A stretch of DNA of 64,000 nt, from positions 27,120,832 through 27,184,831 of the forward strand of contig CM042157.1 in assembly GCA_023376005.1 (NCBI GenBank), read 5' to 3'. This document shows, piece after piece, positions 19,966-31,247 of the stretch (its first letter is position 1; every line of letters begins with the position of its first letter). This stretch comes from Doryteuthis pealeii (Eukaryota > Mollusca > Cephalopoda > Myopsida > Loliginidae). Both the position numbers and the translations under genes were made by a program. The notes below the pieces were generated by a model. It was not told where the DNA came from and did no database searches. It worked only from the letters and a program-made list of their open reading frames with translations.

Positions 19966-20970
19966 TCAAGTGTCAGTTCGCAATGACCACTTTATTGAGA
20001 CACTGTAACGTTAAAATGAGCTTTAATAACTCTTTTAATATCGTAAGCGCCTTTTCGAATTTCAACAGTTATAGCAAGAAAATGAATTAATCCTATATTA
20101 GAACATAATTCGGGTTCATTCTCTCACTCCACTGGTCACGCGCTCTTGCTTAAGGCCTATAGGATGGCCCGTAAGATTGTAATTAAATGTCAGTTCGCAA
20201 TGACCACTGTAACGTTAAAATGATCTTTAATAACTTTTAATAACATCGAAAACCGTAAACGCCTTTTCAATAGTTATAGCAAGAAAATGAATTAATCCTA
20301 TATTAGAGCATAATTCAGGTTCATTCTCTCGCTCCACTGGTCACGCGCTCTTGCTTAAGGCCTATAGGATTGCCCGTAACATTGTAATTAAGTGTCAGTT
20401 CGCAATGACCACTGTAACGTTAAAATGATCTTTAATAACTCTTTTAATAACATCGAAAATCGTAAACGCCTTTTCAACAGTTATGGCAAGAAAATGAATT
20501 AATCCTATATTAGAACATAATTCGGGTTCATTCTCTCACTCCACTGGACATGCGCTCTTGCTTAAGGCCTATAGGATGGTCCGTAAGATTGTAATTAAGT
20601 GTCAGTTCGCAATGACCACTGTAACGTTAAAATGATCTTTAATAACTCTTTTAATAACATCGAAAATCGTAAACGCCTTTTCAACAGTTATAGCAAGAAA
20701 ATGAATTAATCCTATATTAGAACATAATTCGGGTTCATTCTCTCACTCCACTGGTCACGCGCTCTTGCTTAAGGCCTATAGGATGGCCCGTAAGATTGTA
20801 ATTAAGTGTCAGTTCGCAATGACCACTTTATTGAGACACTGTAACGTTCAAATGAGCTTTAATAACTCTTTTAATGACATCGAAAATCGTAAGCGCCTTT
20901 TCGAATTTCAACAGTTATGGCAAGAAAATGAATTAATCCTATATTAGAACATAATTCGGGTTCATTCTCT
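19954..20970 (+). repeat. tandem array, about 207-bp unit, five copies
   Basis: The units start with GTAAGATT (or GTAACATT) at 19954, 20171, 20376, 20583 and 20790 and share GTGTCAGTTCGCAATGACC and CATTCTCTC. The first and last units keep TTTATTGAGACAC and GAATTTCAA, which the inner units have lost. A 60-codon frame crosses the last unit (20765-20947) without known homology. Confidence 0.93.
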
Positions 20971-21403
20971 CGCTCTAACCTTTAATTCCTCGCTGATACC
21001 ACCGATCTAATTGGCGACAAAGTTTGCTATCCTCCCCAATGCCGTGGGTTGTGGACATTCCATTAAAACACAGGAGATATCTCGGACGTGTTTGGTTTAA
21101 CGCTAAAGTAGCGATGATATTAGCATGTCAAACATTATATAATTTCCTCGAGCTCCAATATTATTCTTGGGCGATAAACTGTAATCTTCGCAAATGTCGA
21201 AAGTGCTGCGCGAAATCCTTTTGTATTTATGCAGTGTTCATCTTCATCCTGCCAGCTGGGGATGATGGATTAAACATTAATGAAATCGAAGAGATGCGGA
21301 AAAATTATTAATGGCCCTGGATTTCCCACGTGTAAATGGAGTATATATTTGGTTTACGCAATCACGACACAATTAAATGTAATCTATCTATGTCTATTCA
21401 CAT
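20971..21403. other. unassigned sequence
   Basis: A 95-codon frame (21024-21311) has no family that I recognise and no supporting context. Likely chance. Confidence 0.4.
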
Positions 21404-21438
<35 letters not shown>

Positions 21439-21455
21439 CGCTTCTCTCAATTATT

Positions 21456-21491
<36 letters not shown>

Positions 21492-21494
21492 ATA
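21404..21494. repeat. (TATC)n and (TA)n microsatellites
   Basis: TATC tract (about 21404-21437) and TA tract (21455-21494). Confidence 0.95.
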
Positions 21495-21661
21495 AGGGAT
21501 TTTTCCAAAACTTGGTAGTAAGGGATGATTCTATATGTGATTTCTAAGATACACTGTAGTAATATTGTATGATCCAGTATGTATAAATACAGTGAATCTT
21601 TAAATCACTAAAAAGAGCTCAATGTATAATAAACTTTTTAGATTATATACAGAGCAATATT

Positions 21662-22175
21662 TATCAAAATTCAGTCTCATCAGATGGGTATCAATTTACT
21701 TTTGAAATTGCACTTCTCAAATGACAATAAGTAGAATTAAAATAAAAAAATTCAAACAAAAACAATTTTTTTTTTAACGATATAAGATTGTCCCCATGCG
21801 GATAGGAAATCATTATAGATAATATAATGGTGTATATAAAAATCTATAGTTTTTTATACACCATTATATTATCTATTATATTCTAATGTTTAAATTTTTT
21901 TTTTTTAATTACTTCTCTATTTAGATTTTAATATAATATTCTGTTTTTTTTTTCTGTCATTGTACTTATTTGTCTGTCTGACTACCATAACCCTAAGAAG
22001 CCAAACTTGAGATGTATTTCTTTTTTCTCATTCGACTTCCTGTCACCATGGTGACAATCTTATATTGTTAAAAAAAATTTTTTTTTTTTTTTTAATTCTA
22101 CTTTTTTGTTTTTTGAGAAGTGCAATTTCAAAAGTAAATTGATACCCATCTGATGAGACTGAATTTTGGGGAGCT
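21662..22175. repeat. fold-back element with inner hairpin
   Basis: The outer arms (21662-21790 with GATACCCATC-type sequence inverted, and 22045-22175) are reverse complements: both hold GAAATTGCACTTCTCAAA in opposite senses. Inside, 21812-21877 is a second hairpin (GATAATATAATGGTGTAT and its complement). No coding. May be nested. Confidence 0.85.
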
Positions 22176-22382
22176 ATATTAAATCAACTTAGATTTATAT
22201 AGGCCCCAATTTTGGTCGAAATAAATTTATTATGGAATTACGGTGTTGAGTTATTCCTTCCTTTCTATGATATATATATATATACATCATGTTAAACCCA
22301 CTATAACACTTGAACTTTTATAACTCTTCTATAATGCTCCCTTTCTAATAATGTATCAACAATTTCTTCAAATAAGAAATTT

Positions 22383-22419
22383 TCTCCTGAAGATGACCGA
22401 AGGTCGAAACTAGTTGAGA
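22383..22419 (+). ncRNA. hammerhead ribozyme-like motif
   Basis: Stem I TCTC/GAGA, core CTGAAGA, stem II GACC-GAA-GGTC, core GAAA, palindromic stem III ACTAGT, cleavage base T. The core is complete. No tRNA head was recognised upstream. Confidence 0.65.
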
Positions 22420-22468
22420 TTAAACAACAAACAAGAAATATTCCTGATTGTCTTAATAATAATTTTTG

Positions 22469-22471
<3 letters not shown>

Positions 22472-22556
<85 letters not shown>

Positions 22557-22572
22557 TATATTATATATATAT
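22472..22572. repeat. (TC)n-(TA)n microsatellite
   Basis: TC tract running into TA tract about 50 bases after the hammerhead motif. Confidence 0.95.
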
Positions 22573-22731
22573 TATATGACGGTATATACGATGCACTTTT
22601 TTCCCCAAATTTCCTGCTATTGAGATGTCTTTTGTATGCTTACTGCTTGCCTGTACTGCCAAATTGCTTTTATACAGCTATGTTTCTGCTTGTGTAATGC
22701 ACATCTAGACTGTTTTCTACAATATACGCTA

Positions 22732-23726
22732 GGTACTGGCAAAAGAATGGGCTACTACGAGTATTAAAAGCGAATTAAAAATAGTTAAATCTATTATTTA
22801 AGGTCAAACTTTGTCTAAATCGATAAGTAGTAACATAATGACCACCATTAAAAAAAAGAAAAATATCATTACATATGCAGTTTATTTTTAATAGATTCAA
22901 AACGATTTGTTTTGGTCAATTTCTACGCGATCCACAATTCTGTCTATTTTTCAATGTTTTACGCGCTTGTTTACAATTTTAATGTAACATTCACGATTGC
23001 AAAAGAATTTACCAAAAAATCAGGTAATTATCCAATTTTAATGAAATTTTCAGTATTCCTTTATCAATTAATGAATTTTATAATGCATCAGTTATTTTAT
23101 TTCAAAACTTTAATTTAGTATTTTTGCTATGAAAAATTACTATATAAAATTCATTTAAAATGGGAAAAGCCTGATATTAAGTTTAAAATGTTATATTTTT
23201 AGATTCTAGAAATAAATATCTACTTAATGCAAACCTTTTTTTTTTTTAAGTATATGTTTAGAAGAAAAACTCTATTGAAAATGTACCCCCCCCCCTTTTT
23301 AAGAAGAAAAAATATCGATGTATAATTTTTCTTTTATAAGATAATAGCCAATTAAATAATTATCGAAATAAGTAAAAAAGAAATCACCAAAAAATTAATT
23401 ATTTAGTATTTTTTTACCTTTTATTTTTCGATTTTCGGTACTTATTTTCTCATAGAAAAGCCAACGTATTTTTTTTATATTTCTAATTTCAAAAATGTTA
23501 CGCCCCCAACATAAGGGGGGAGGGGTCAAATTAAGTGATCTGAAAAAAAATGAGAAAGTTTTGAAATAAAATAAATCATGCATTATAAAGATCGTTCATT
23601 GATAAATAAACACTGAAAATTTCATTAAAATCCGATAATTCCTTGATTTTTGGTAAATTATTTTCTGTAGGGGGGGGCTAAAGTCATTTTGTCAAAAACG
23701 CATTTTAGGCTCATTTTGCCAGTACC
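22732..23726. mobile_element. MITE-like fold-back with TA target duplication
   Basis: Ends GGTACTGGCAAAA and TTTTGCCAGTACC flanked by TA on both sides (22730-22731, 23727-23728). Further inside, 22990-23110 is the diverged reverse complement of 23555-23660, so the whole 995 bases is a long palindrome. A TA duplication fits Tc1/mariner-type mobilisation. No transposase frame. Confidence 0.7.
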
Positions 23727-23744
23727 TAATATATGCTGAAATAC

Positions 23745-23863
23745 ACTAAAAACTTTTTGGTAATTTATGAGGAAGTGCGTCCCGGTCTCCTTCCTTAAGA
23801 GTGCTGCCCGGTGACTATTATAATAACAACCCAGCTCAGTCTATCCAAAACTATCCATCTTCA

Positions 23864-23907
<44 letters not shown>

Positions 23908-24300
23908 CATCTCAATTTGTTCTTATTTATCTATATTACTTTAAACACTAAGATTTTTTTTCGTGTTTGTTTAATGTTTTGTTTTTAGTTTAAACAAACA
24001 AGAATTACGACCAAAAAAGAAGCGACCCCCCCCCAAATATATTTACTTCTCGAAAATATCTATCTATCTCCATTTGTTCGTATCTATCTATATTATTTTG
24101 TTTGTTTATCTATCTATCTATCTCAGTCTATTCAAAACTATATATCCATCTTCATATCTAAACAAGAATTACGACAAATTACGATAAATAAACAAGAATT
24201 ACGACGAGCTGGGGTTGTTATTTTGATAGTCACCGGGTAGCGGTTTTTGAGGCGGGAGACCGGGACGCACTTCCTCATAAATTACCAACTTTTTTTCCTG
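23745..24300. repeat. fold-back flanking (TCTA)n
   Basis: GAGGAAGTGCGTCCCGGTCT (23770) and GTGACTATTATAATAACAAC are inverted at 24200-24295. The centre holds TCTA repeats (about 23864-24125). Arms about 95 bases. Confidence 0.88.
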
Positions 24301-25334
24301 AATCGGACCTGCTGAAACGGGGGTGCGCCTTATATGTCAGTGCGTCTTATATGCCGTCAAATACGGTAGTTCACATAGTCAATTGGTAGGTGTCGTTCAT
24401 TAGATGCAATATATGATAAAAAAAACACCAGTTTGTGGCTGAAAACTATAAGTCGTTCATTATACGAAGTCGTTCTGAGAGAAATTACATACCTCGCAGC
24501 TCAAAATGCGCACGAACGTGTCTTGCATGCTGGATGCCGACAGAGAAAGTTATATTGCCGTTTTGGTGTTAATATTCATAAGACATCGTGTAACGTGGCG
24601 GTATATATTCACGGTACAAAAACGGATATATGTAACGTTCTAATAGCGAGATATATTGTATAGCGGGTTTTGTCAACGTGCCTCCAAATTCACGACACTA
24701 AAAAGGTGTTCGGCACGTGGCGGTCATCTCGTCGATAAAAAAAAGTACAACGCGAGAAATATATCGTCACAAGCTGCTTAGCTTTTATTTCCAGGGCTCG
24801 TCTCGTGAGCTGTGTCGAAGAGAAGAAAAGACAGAGAGAAAGAGAGAGAGGGGACACTGTTAAATTACTGTAATCCCACACTAGGGACCAGAGGCCCGTC
24901 CGTCACCTAGGCCTCGGAAAGCAAAAAGAGACCGATCTTGTGCTTCGTCGTTCCCCGTCACCACGTGACTTCCGGTTCCGGTCAACACCCGAAACTTCCG
25001 GTTGGCTTTCAATTATCCATTCGGGGGGTCACGCCCCTGTCAAATTACCAACAAACCGCTTTGTGTTCATCACTTTTTTTAACCCTTTACTATCTCTTAT
25101 TTCTTCTTCCTCCTTTTCTAATAGTAGTCCTCGCAAAACTCAGGATATTCACCATCTCGCTACAATCGTTCTCGTCACGGGCGAGACAAAATTAGTAAAA
25201 AGTTTCGAACTGATCAAAACTTCGATAAAAAGGAGGACACTGGGTTGTGCGAACAAGTGTTTTACAGAACGGTCGTAGGTTTTACAAGTCAACTGGCATG
25301 CGAGAAATTCAGGGTTTGACTTGTCGGACCAAGA
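24301..25334. other. unassigned, partly GC-richer sequence
   Basis: 24300-24370 carries GTGCGCCTTATATGTCAG, a repeat end common to DNA transposons in many animals. 24880-25040 is GC-richer with CACGTGACTTCCGG, which could be promoter-like or part of an LTR. Frames up to 112 codons (24940-25278) overlap one another and match nothing I know. Confidence 0.35.
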
Positions 25335-25440
25335 CACCAATAAGCACCCCAGGTGAAACCTAGATTAAAAAGGACATGTTTTGATTTTCACCATCAAAAT
25401 CCGGTTGTTTGTTAACAGAGGATTTTTAGACGCACTTCCT
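25335..25440 (+). repeat. half-arm of the telomere-core fold-back family
   Basis: GACATGTTTTGATTTTCACC, AAATCCGGTTGTTTGTTAAC and GATTTTTAGACGCACTT match the left arm of 29949-30275. A second half-arm lies at 26060-26175. Here the right arm and the core are absent. Confidence 0.7.
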
Positions 25441-25467
25441 TTAGTTACATCATGTTGAAGTTGTTAC

Positions 25468-25946
25468 TGTTGCATACCCTTCTTCTTTACTTTTTTACTT
25501 ACTTCTTTCTTACTCTATTCTTCTGGGCGTCTTTGGAATCTTATAACATCTTCTCTTGGTCTGGAATCTTCTAAGGTTTGGACTTTCTTGGGTACTTCGG
25601 GTCTGGTCTTCTATTGGGGATTTCTCTTTATCAGAAGCCCTGTGTCATTGTTAGTTTTTAGAGGTAATAACACAAGACTCCGATTTACTTTGATCTTACT
25701 TTATTTTTAAATCCCCAACCAGACATCTGCGCAGATGAGAGGACGCGCATATAACGCGACTTACCCCTTCGAGCTCGCTGCTACCTTCTAACTGAAACTT
25801 ACTTCTAATCTAAACCGGAAGAGAGGGTCTTCTCTACCGGTTCTCACGGCTATCCCCAGAAGGTAGGGTGAGGACTGAGGTCAAACGTTGTCACTCATTC
25901 TTCAAGGCCGCCGGCTGAACTTATAACCGTCATTTTGATTTCTACA
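25468..25946 (-). repeat. solo-LTR-like repeat
   Basis: Reverse of the repeat at 39773-40194: same order of CACAGGGCTTCTGATAAAGA and CGGCGGCCTTGAAG-type segments and TG...CA-type ends. No target duplication was recognisable at either copy. Confidence 0.55.
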
Positions 25947-26059
25947 CTATTGCACATAATTATTAGGTATCTAATAATTATGTAACATTACTTCCGTAGC
26001 ATTTTATTTTTAAATTATAAACCTATAAACGAAAGGCATGTTTTTATATTACGAAATTT

Positions 26060-26175
26060 GGACCTTGACACCAATAAGCACCCCAGAAGATACCTAGATT
26101 TAAATGGACATGTTTTGATTTTCACCATTAAAATCCGGTTGTTTGTAAACAGACGATTTTTAGACGCACTTTTGA
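26060..26175 (+). repeat. half-arm of the telomere-core fold-back family
   Basis: Same segment as 25335-25440 (CACCAATAAGCACCCCAG, GTTTGTAAACAGACGATTTT). 26176-26514 after it is unassigned. Confidence 0.7.
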
Positions 26176-26514
26176 AGTTAAGAACTGAATAATGAGTATT
26201 TTTTTCTTTTTAGGATTACTGTTCTTCCAACCGGCTGTCAACTGCAAATTTGATGCCGATTGGAATTTTATGGACTAGCCAGGCGAGAAATCGGGTGAAC
26301 TGGGAAGGCGAGAAGTGAACAATCGGACCTGGCTTTTTACTGATGAGGCAGCATTTAAGGGACAGAAAGTCGAATTTCTTTCTCTGGACATATTACACTC
26401 ATTATCCGATATATGCTCTATCACTGATATTGGACACTGTTTATTAAAAAGTAAACCAAACTATATATGTAGACGAGAGTAATTAAACATTGAGAAAAAG
26501 ATTATGTAGATTAT

Positions 26515-26935
26515 CATCATCATCATCATGTCGTCCAATTAGCACGAATATCCATGACAATCTCTTGCCAACCTTCCCTATCATTCATTGACCCAGGGAG
26601 GTCCTCTGCCCAGCATCAAGTATCTGCGCAGAGTTGGTCAATGTAGGTCCTTGCTGGGCGGCCCATGTTAGAATGTCCATGTGTTGGCTTCCACGGGAGA
26701 ACGTTGCATATGAGCTCGTCCTTGCTTCTTCAGCAGTGGCCAGCATGTCTTCTCCGTCTCACTCGGATGGTTTGTGAGATAGGGGGCAGGTGACCGTACA
26801 GCTGTTTCCTTGTGAGGTGCTGTTTCCACGATTTGTTCAAGGCCGCACGCAGTATTCTTGTGCAGGTCCCATCTAGCTTATTCTCAAGGCGCCTCGTTAG
26901 GGCCCAAGTGGTGCAACCATACAACAGTATTGATA
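26515..26935 (-). pseudogene. LINE C-terminal region
   Basis: Best copy of this tail in the window: MYGCTTWALTRRLENKLDGT, then KQLYGHLPPISQTIRVRRRR, then (after a frame change) the CWRSKDELI and GRPARTYIDQL block. In related LINEs this follows the RT domain. It ends in an ATC/ATG microsatellite-like start (26514-26528), the probable 3' tail. Confidence 0.8.
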
Positions 26936-27133
26936 TGTAGATAAACAGCCATACATTTCATGGTTTATATTTGAGGGACCTCCGTTTTCCCACCAATGTT
27001 GCTTGTGTTAGTACTAAAGTATTTCTAACGCTGATATTCACAGCACTTACTCATGCAGGTATGAGACAATATAATACACTTTAACTCTAGGCATAGACCA
27101 AGCAACGGTTCGTATTATCTCAACATATGTATA

Positions 27134-27564
27134 CTAGTACAAAATAAAAAACACCCTCGGGGCGATGTAAAAATAGATTTTTGAAACATATTGCCTGGTG
27201 GGGTGGGAATTAAAAAATTCAATGTCAGCGAGTTTGTACCCTAAGTAAGTAAAATCATCAAATTCATTAAAGAATTAAAAAATAAAACAATTTGAAATGT
27301 AAACTTTAACTATGTATTAAAATGAAACAAACTATATATAGATATATAATACCAGTCATAAAACAAACTATATATAGATATATAATACCAGTCATGTATT
27401 TATTAAAACTTGTTTTAAAAAGCAATGAGGACTGTCTAATGTGGCATGTTCAAATTTTGAGTGTATTTATTCTATGTTATGACGACTTTGGGTAATGTGG
27501 CGTAAGCAATGACGTAATTTTTGTTACAGACTAAAACCGGAAGCGAATCTCCATTATTAATAGA
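27134..27564 (-). mobile_element. non-autonomous Helitron, subfamily 1b
   Basis: Minus strand: TCTATTAATAATGGAGATTC start, GTCTGTAAC, terminal hairpin CGCCCCGAGGGTG and CTAG before T. About 431 bases, the same subfamily as 40720-41155. Confidence 0.75.
27330..27400. repeat. 36-bp tandem duplication inside the Helitron
   Basis: AAACAAACTATATATAGATA through CCAGTCAT occurs twice in tandem. Confidence 0.9.
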
Positions 27565-27810
27565 AGAATTGGTTGTTAAGAAAGAAAGGCATAATTAAAT
27601 GTTAGTTGTTACTATCAAAGCAAGAGCCGATGTTTTGATCCAATTAGTCACGCAATTGTAATCAAAGAAAATAGTCTTCAAGAAAGAAATTAATATTAGA
27701 AACATAATTTACAAAAAGGTTTTTTTTCTTTTTAATTATGATTAACTCTAAGTTAAACATTATTCGTATTCGATAAAATCATGTAAGAAAAAGTATTAAT
27801 AACTACACTA

Positions 27811-27819
27811 TATATATAT

Positions 27820-27867
<48 letters not shown>
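27811..27867. repeat. (TA)n microsatellite
   Basis: Two TA tracts; the Penelope-like region begins directly after. Confidence 0.95.
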
Positions 27868-27868
<1 letters not shown>

Positions 27869-28220
27869 CCCTTTACCGGATGCCTCTAATGAATTTTGAA
27901 GCCTTTCCCAACGCAGCATCGTAGGCCAGCTTAACCAGCTCACGATCACCTATCCCAAAAATGATACGTTTTTTTTTCAATGGTCTGCAACCAATCGTGC
28001 AGACCTATTGCCTCCCCCCAGTAAGGGGGTATCTGCGTCCCCCCTACTAAACTCAATAAAATTCAGACGAAAACGTTTCTTTTCCCAAAATAAATTTTAT
28101 ATTATTTTTCCCCAAAAAATAATCCTATATTATTTTTAGAAACTTGGTGTTTTCAATATCAGGAGATATCAGCTCTTTAACGACCACTGGCAAGGATTAA
28201 CCCCCCAATGTCCATAGTGT

Positions 28221-28251
<31 letters not shown>

Positions 28252-28539
28252 CGTTCGTTCGAGCCACTACCATTCCTACAACCTCCCACTACCAATTGTT
28301 ATTACCTCCCACTTCTAATTCTTTGCTACTACTCGTTCTCTTTTAAAAACGAGACACGAAACCATATCATCGTTTCCTACCTGATAATGGCAAACTGTAT
28401 TGCCGAAAGCGCTCGTATCGAAACCTTTGGTGGACTGTTACACCAGTTCCACCCCGACACCAAAAAGATGGCCCGAAAATTGGAAAGGATCAACCAAAAA
28501 CTCGTCCGACAAGAATTGTCTGTACAGTTGCTCAAAACT

Positions 28540-28571
<32 letters not shown>
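27868..28571 (+). mobile_element. Penelope-like element 5' end fragment
   Basis: About 500 bases of noncoding leader with a (TA)n (28228-28250) lead to a hammerhead motif (28375-28417). A frame starting at 28387 (MANCIAESARIETF...) then contains ARKLERINQKLVRQELSVQ followed by LLKTC, which resembles the N-terminal region of Penelope-like polyproteins. The frame is lost in (TA)n at 28542. Assignment rests on motif memory. Confidence 0.55.
28375..28417 (+). ncRNA. degenerate hammerhead motif at a Penelope-like 5' end
   Basis: CTGATAA (consensus CTGANGA; one core G is A), stem II GGCAA/TTGCC, GAAA, palindromic stem III AGCGCT, cleavage base C, stem I TAC/GTA. Probably weak or inactive. Confidence 0.55.
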
Positions 28572-28575
<4 letters not shown>

Positions 28576-28735
28576 TTAAGAGTAAGGAAATGAATCCGAC
28601 TGTATATGTATAGATAAAAGGGTATGAAAACACACAATCTTGTTAAAATGAAAATATCTTATATCATATTCATAGCTAATATTGAACAATATTTCGATTT
28701 ATAAAAATCATCTTCAGAGCTTGTTTTTAATACGG
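28572..28735 (-). mobile_element. ATCCGAC-type repeat with hammerhead motif
   Basis: Starts after (TA)n with GAAATGAATCCGACTGTAT, a signature shared with 34816, 35345, 56456, 59773 and 61068. On the minus strand 28721-28674 reads CTGAAGA, stem II GATTT/AAATC, GAAA and a short AT stem III; outer stem I AGCT/AGCT. Confidence 0.55.
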
Positions 28736-28764
28736 AATCATCGAGAGATGGGGCGTTAGAGTGT

Positions 28765-29215
28765 ACCGACTGCACCTCTGCAGAGGGGTAAGACTCCCCC
28801 CAATGGGGCCATCTGTTGACCGTGGGTGGCAACCCGTGATGCTTAAGGATAGAGCCCAGGTGTATGTGCAGTTCATGACTTGCAATGCTCCACTTTGGCC
28901 CTACCTTGGGCTAGACGGTCGGTCGGAGAGGCCCCCTCCGATCAATCGGCTGGTCACGTCAAGCCCTAGCACCTATATGATTGCCCCAACCCTATTGCCC
29001 TTATGGCAAGCCCCAACCCTTTTTTATCATATGGGTGCTAAAAGACGGTGGCAGCGGTTCTACATGTCCTGGGAATGACGTTAAAACTCTATCTGATGGT
29101 GAGGTTCCTGTTTTGGAGGCTTGGGGAATGTGGAGCACCCCTTCTTCACCATTGCTCCCTGGTCCACTCTGATCCGGAGTGGTAGTACCTGTTAGGGTCC
29201 CATCTATGGGTTAAA
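28765..29215 (+). repeat. dispersed repeat, family E
   Basis: Matches 62420-62870 in reverse: CTGCACCTCTGCAGAGGGGT, GGCCCCCTCCGATCAATCGG and the GGGTCCCATCTATGGGTTAA end (first 20). A short part of its end also occurs at 43895-43960 and 40200-40260. Nature unknown; no coding. Confidence 0.8.
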
Positions 29216-29616
29216 TAGAAAACATGAGTTTATAAACAAAATTGTATTATCCATTAAAAATGAAATTATTTCAAAACTTTGTTAGCATTAAGCATTATTT
29301 TTACCAATAGAAGTATTCGGCATAAAATAACCTAAGGGGTTGACATGCCGTAAAACCCAACCAACCTAACTAAACCATCATCGAGAGAGAAGCACACATA
29401 ATTTAAATTCAAAACGCAAAAGATTGATGTTCCAAAAAGCGTGCAAGTCATGTGATTGTTTCGTCATTCGCACATCCGCTACGTGTTTCTACGCCAACGA
29501 CACAATTGTATATCTTTAGTGTAACATTGAATGAAAGAAGAAGACATATTTCAAATTCAAAAATAGACAAATTCTCTTTTTCAAACAGGAAGTGTTTTAA
29601 CCCGTTGATGGTCAAC
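29216..29616. other. unassigned sequence
   Basis: AT-rich, with a copy of the short repeat GGTTGACATGCCGTAAAACC at 29338. No gene is supported. Confidence 0.5.
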
Positions 29617-29822
29617 CTACGAGGGAGTATATTCCCTTTTCAATAGCGCTAGACCAAGGAGATTATTTTGCATCTGAGGTGGAGCACCACACTTACCATC
29701 AGCTCCTTACTTTACCGCACATATGTTTGTGTTACTCATACGCTGAGTTTGCGAGGGACGGTATCGAACTAGGAACCTTGTGGTTTCCAGCCAAACGCTC
29801 TACCGACTGAGCTAACCCGGCC
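29617..29822 (-). mobile_element. tRNA-derived SINE, family A
   Basis: Reverse copy with GGTTAGCTCAGTCGGTAGAG and B box AGTTCGATACC (minus strand); 3' part shortened. Confidence 0.85.
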
Positions 29823-29948
29823 ATTTGTGGCCCTAGTTTTCCACTGATTATAGGTATTACTACATATCAATTAAACTTAGTTGTCCTCAGCTAGGAATAA
29901 CGGTTTCTCTGAGTACAGCCGTTTTATGCTTTTCTTCTTCTTTTTTTT

Positions 29949-30275
29949 TTGACCATATGACCTTTAGGCACCCCTTTTTGATATCGATTAAGAAAGGACA
30001 TGTTTTTCCTTTACACCGTCAATATCCGGTTGTTTTAACAAACGATTTTTAGATTTAAAAAAATTATAACCCTAACCCCTAACAAACAACCGTTTTTTTG
30101 TTAGGATTTAGGGTTAGGGGTAAGGGTTAGGGCTAGGGTTAGGGTTAGGGATTAGTTTTATAATTTTTTGAAAATCTAAAAATCGGCTGTTAAAACAACC
30201 GGATATTGACGGTGTAAATGAAAGACATGACCTTTCTTAATCGATATCAAAAAGGGGTACCTAAAGGTAATATGC
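29949..30275. repeat. fold-back element with telomere-like core, copy 1
   Basis: Arms of about 110 bases (CTTTAGGCACCCCTTTTTGA ... CACCGTCAATATCCGG) are inverted around a core of AACCCTAACCCC and repeated TTAGGG units (about 30070-30160). Copies at 45697 and 47325 have the same design. Confidence 0.92.
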
Positions 30276-31074
30276 TTCTTTTTTTAAAAATAATCTACAC
30301 TTCGTGCTTAATTAGAGATTCGGTCAATGTATCATTCAACAATAATCAAATTTCCAGATATTTCTAATGTTAGATATTAGCTTGCAGAAGACAAGTGTTG
30401 CGTAAAAAATAATCAATTATCCGCCGTTCGCCAAAGTAGTTGGCTCCATTGACCAAGAGCGAAGTGTTTGGGAAGATAGCTGCTCTTATTAACCTGTCAG
30501 TAAACAGAGGCGCCAACAGATAAATCCTTTATATTCGACAAAAGACCACGTTTGTGCTGACATTCCCACCGCGTAGAAATGGTTAACCATTTACCCTATC
30601 AAACAAAGCAGTGGCCTTTCCTCATACAAACTGAATAACATAACACCTAAACAAAAAAATATTCAACACAATGAGACAAATGCACAGCAGTCTCTCAGTA
30701 AAATTATTCTTTTTATTACGAATATATATTATCATCTTTTAAAGAGCTGGTTGGTTGGTTGGTTGGATTTTATGGCATGTAAACCCATGTGTTATTTTAT
30801 GCCATGTATACGCATGTCATACTCGCTAGACACCATGGAATTAAACCTCGTTATCATTGCAAACAGCATACACTAATTGCTGACGTTTTTTGACCTTCAT
30901 GCAGGACTTGCCATACACTTCCGTTAATTAGTAATTAATTTCATTCGAATTACTGGCTTTTGCGAACTTCACACTTGGTGGTAGGGTTAATCGGGAGCTC
31001 GATCAGAAACGTACAGAATACCATAACATGTAAGCAAAAAATATGCTATACAATGTGAAAAATACACAACAGTC
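30276..31074. other. unassigned, with short duplicated segment
   Basis: GCAGTCTCTCAGTAAAATTA (30688) recurs near 31069. The GGTTGGTTGGTTGGATTTTA repeat is at 30750. No coding. Confidence 0.45.
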
Positions 31075-31188
31075 TCTCAGTAAAATCATTCTTTTTATTA
31101 GATATGTATAGTTAAGAGCTATTTCAAAACAGTTCAATACAAAAAGGATAATAATTTTAATTCAACTCTCTCTTCCATCTCTCTCTCT

Positions 31189-31247
<59 letters not shown>

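Noticed and set aside
24940..25278. 112-codon frame in GC-richer DNA
   Set aside because: It overlaps other frames on both strands, has no recognisable domain and lies beside repeats.
30120..30160. True chromosome end
   Set aside because: TTAGGG-like repeats are short, imperfect and enclosed by inverted arms repeated at three loci.
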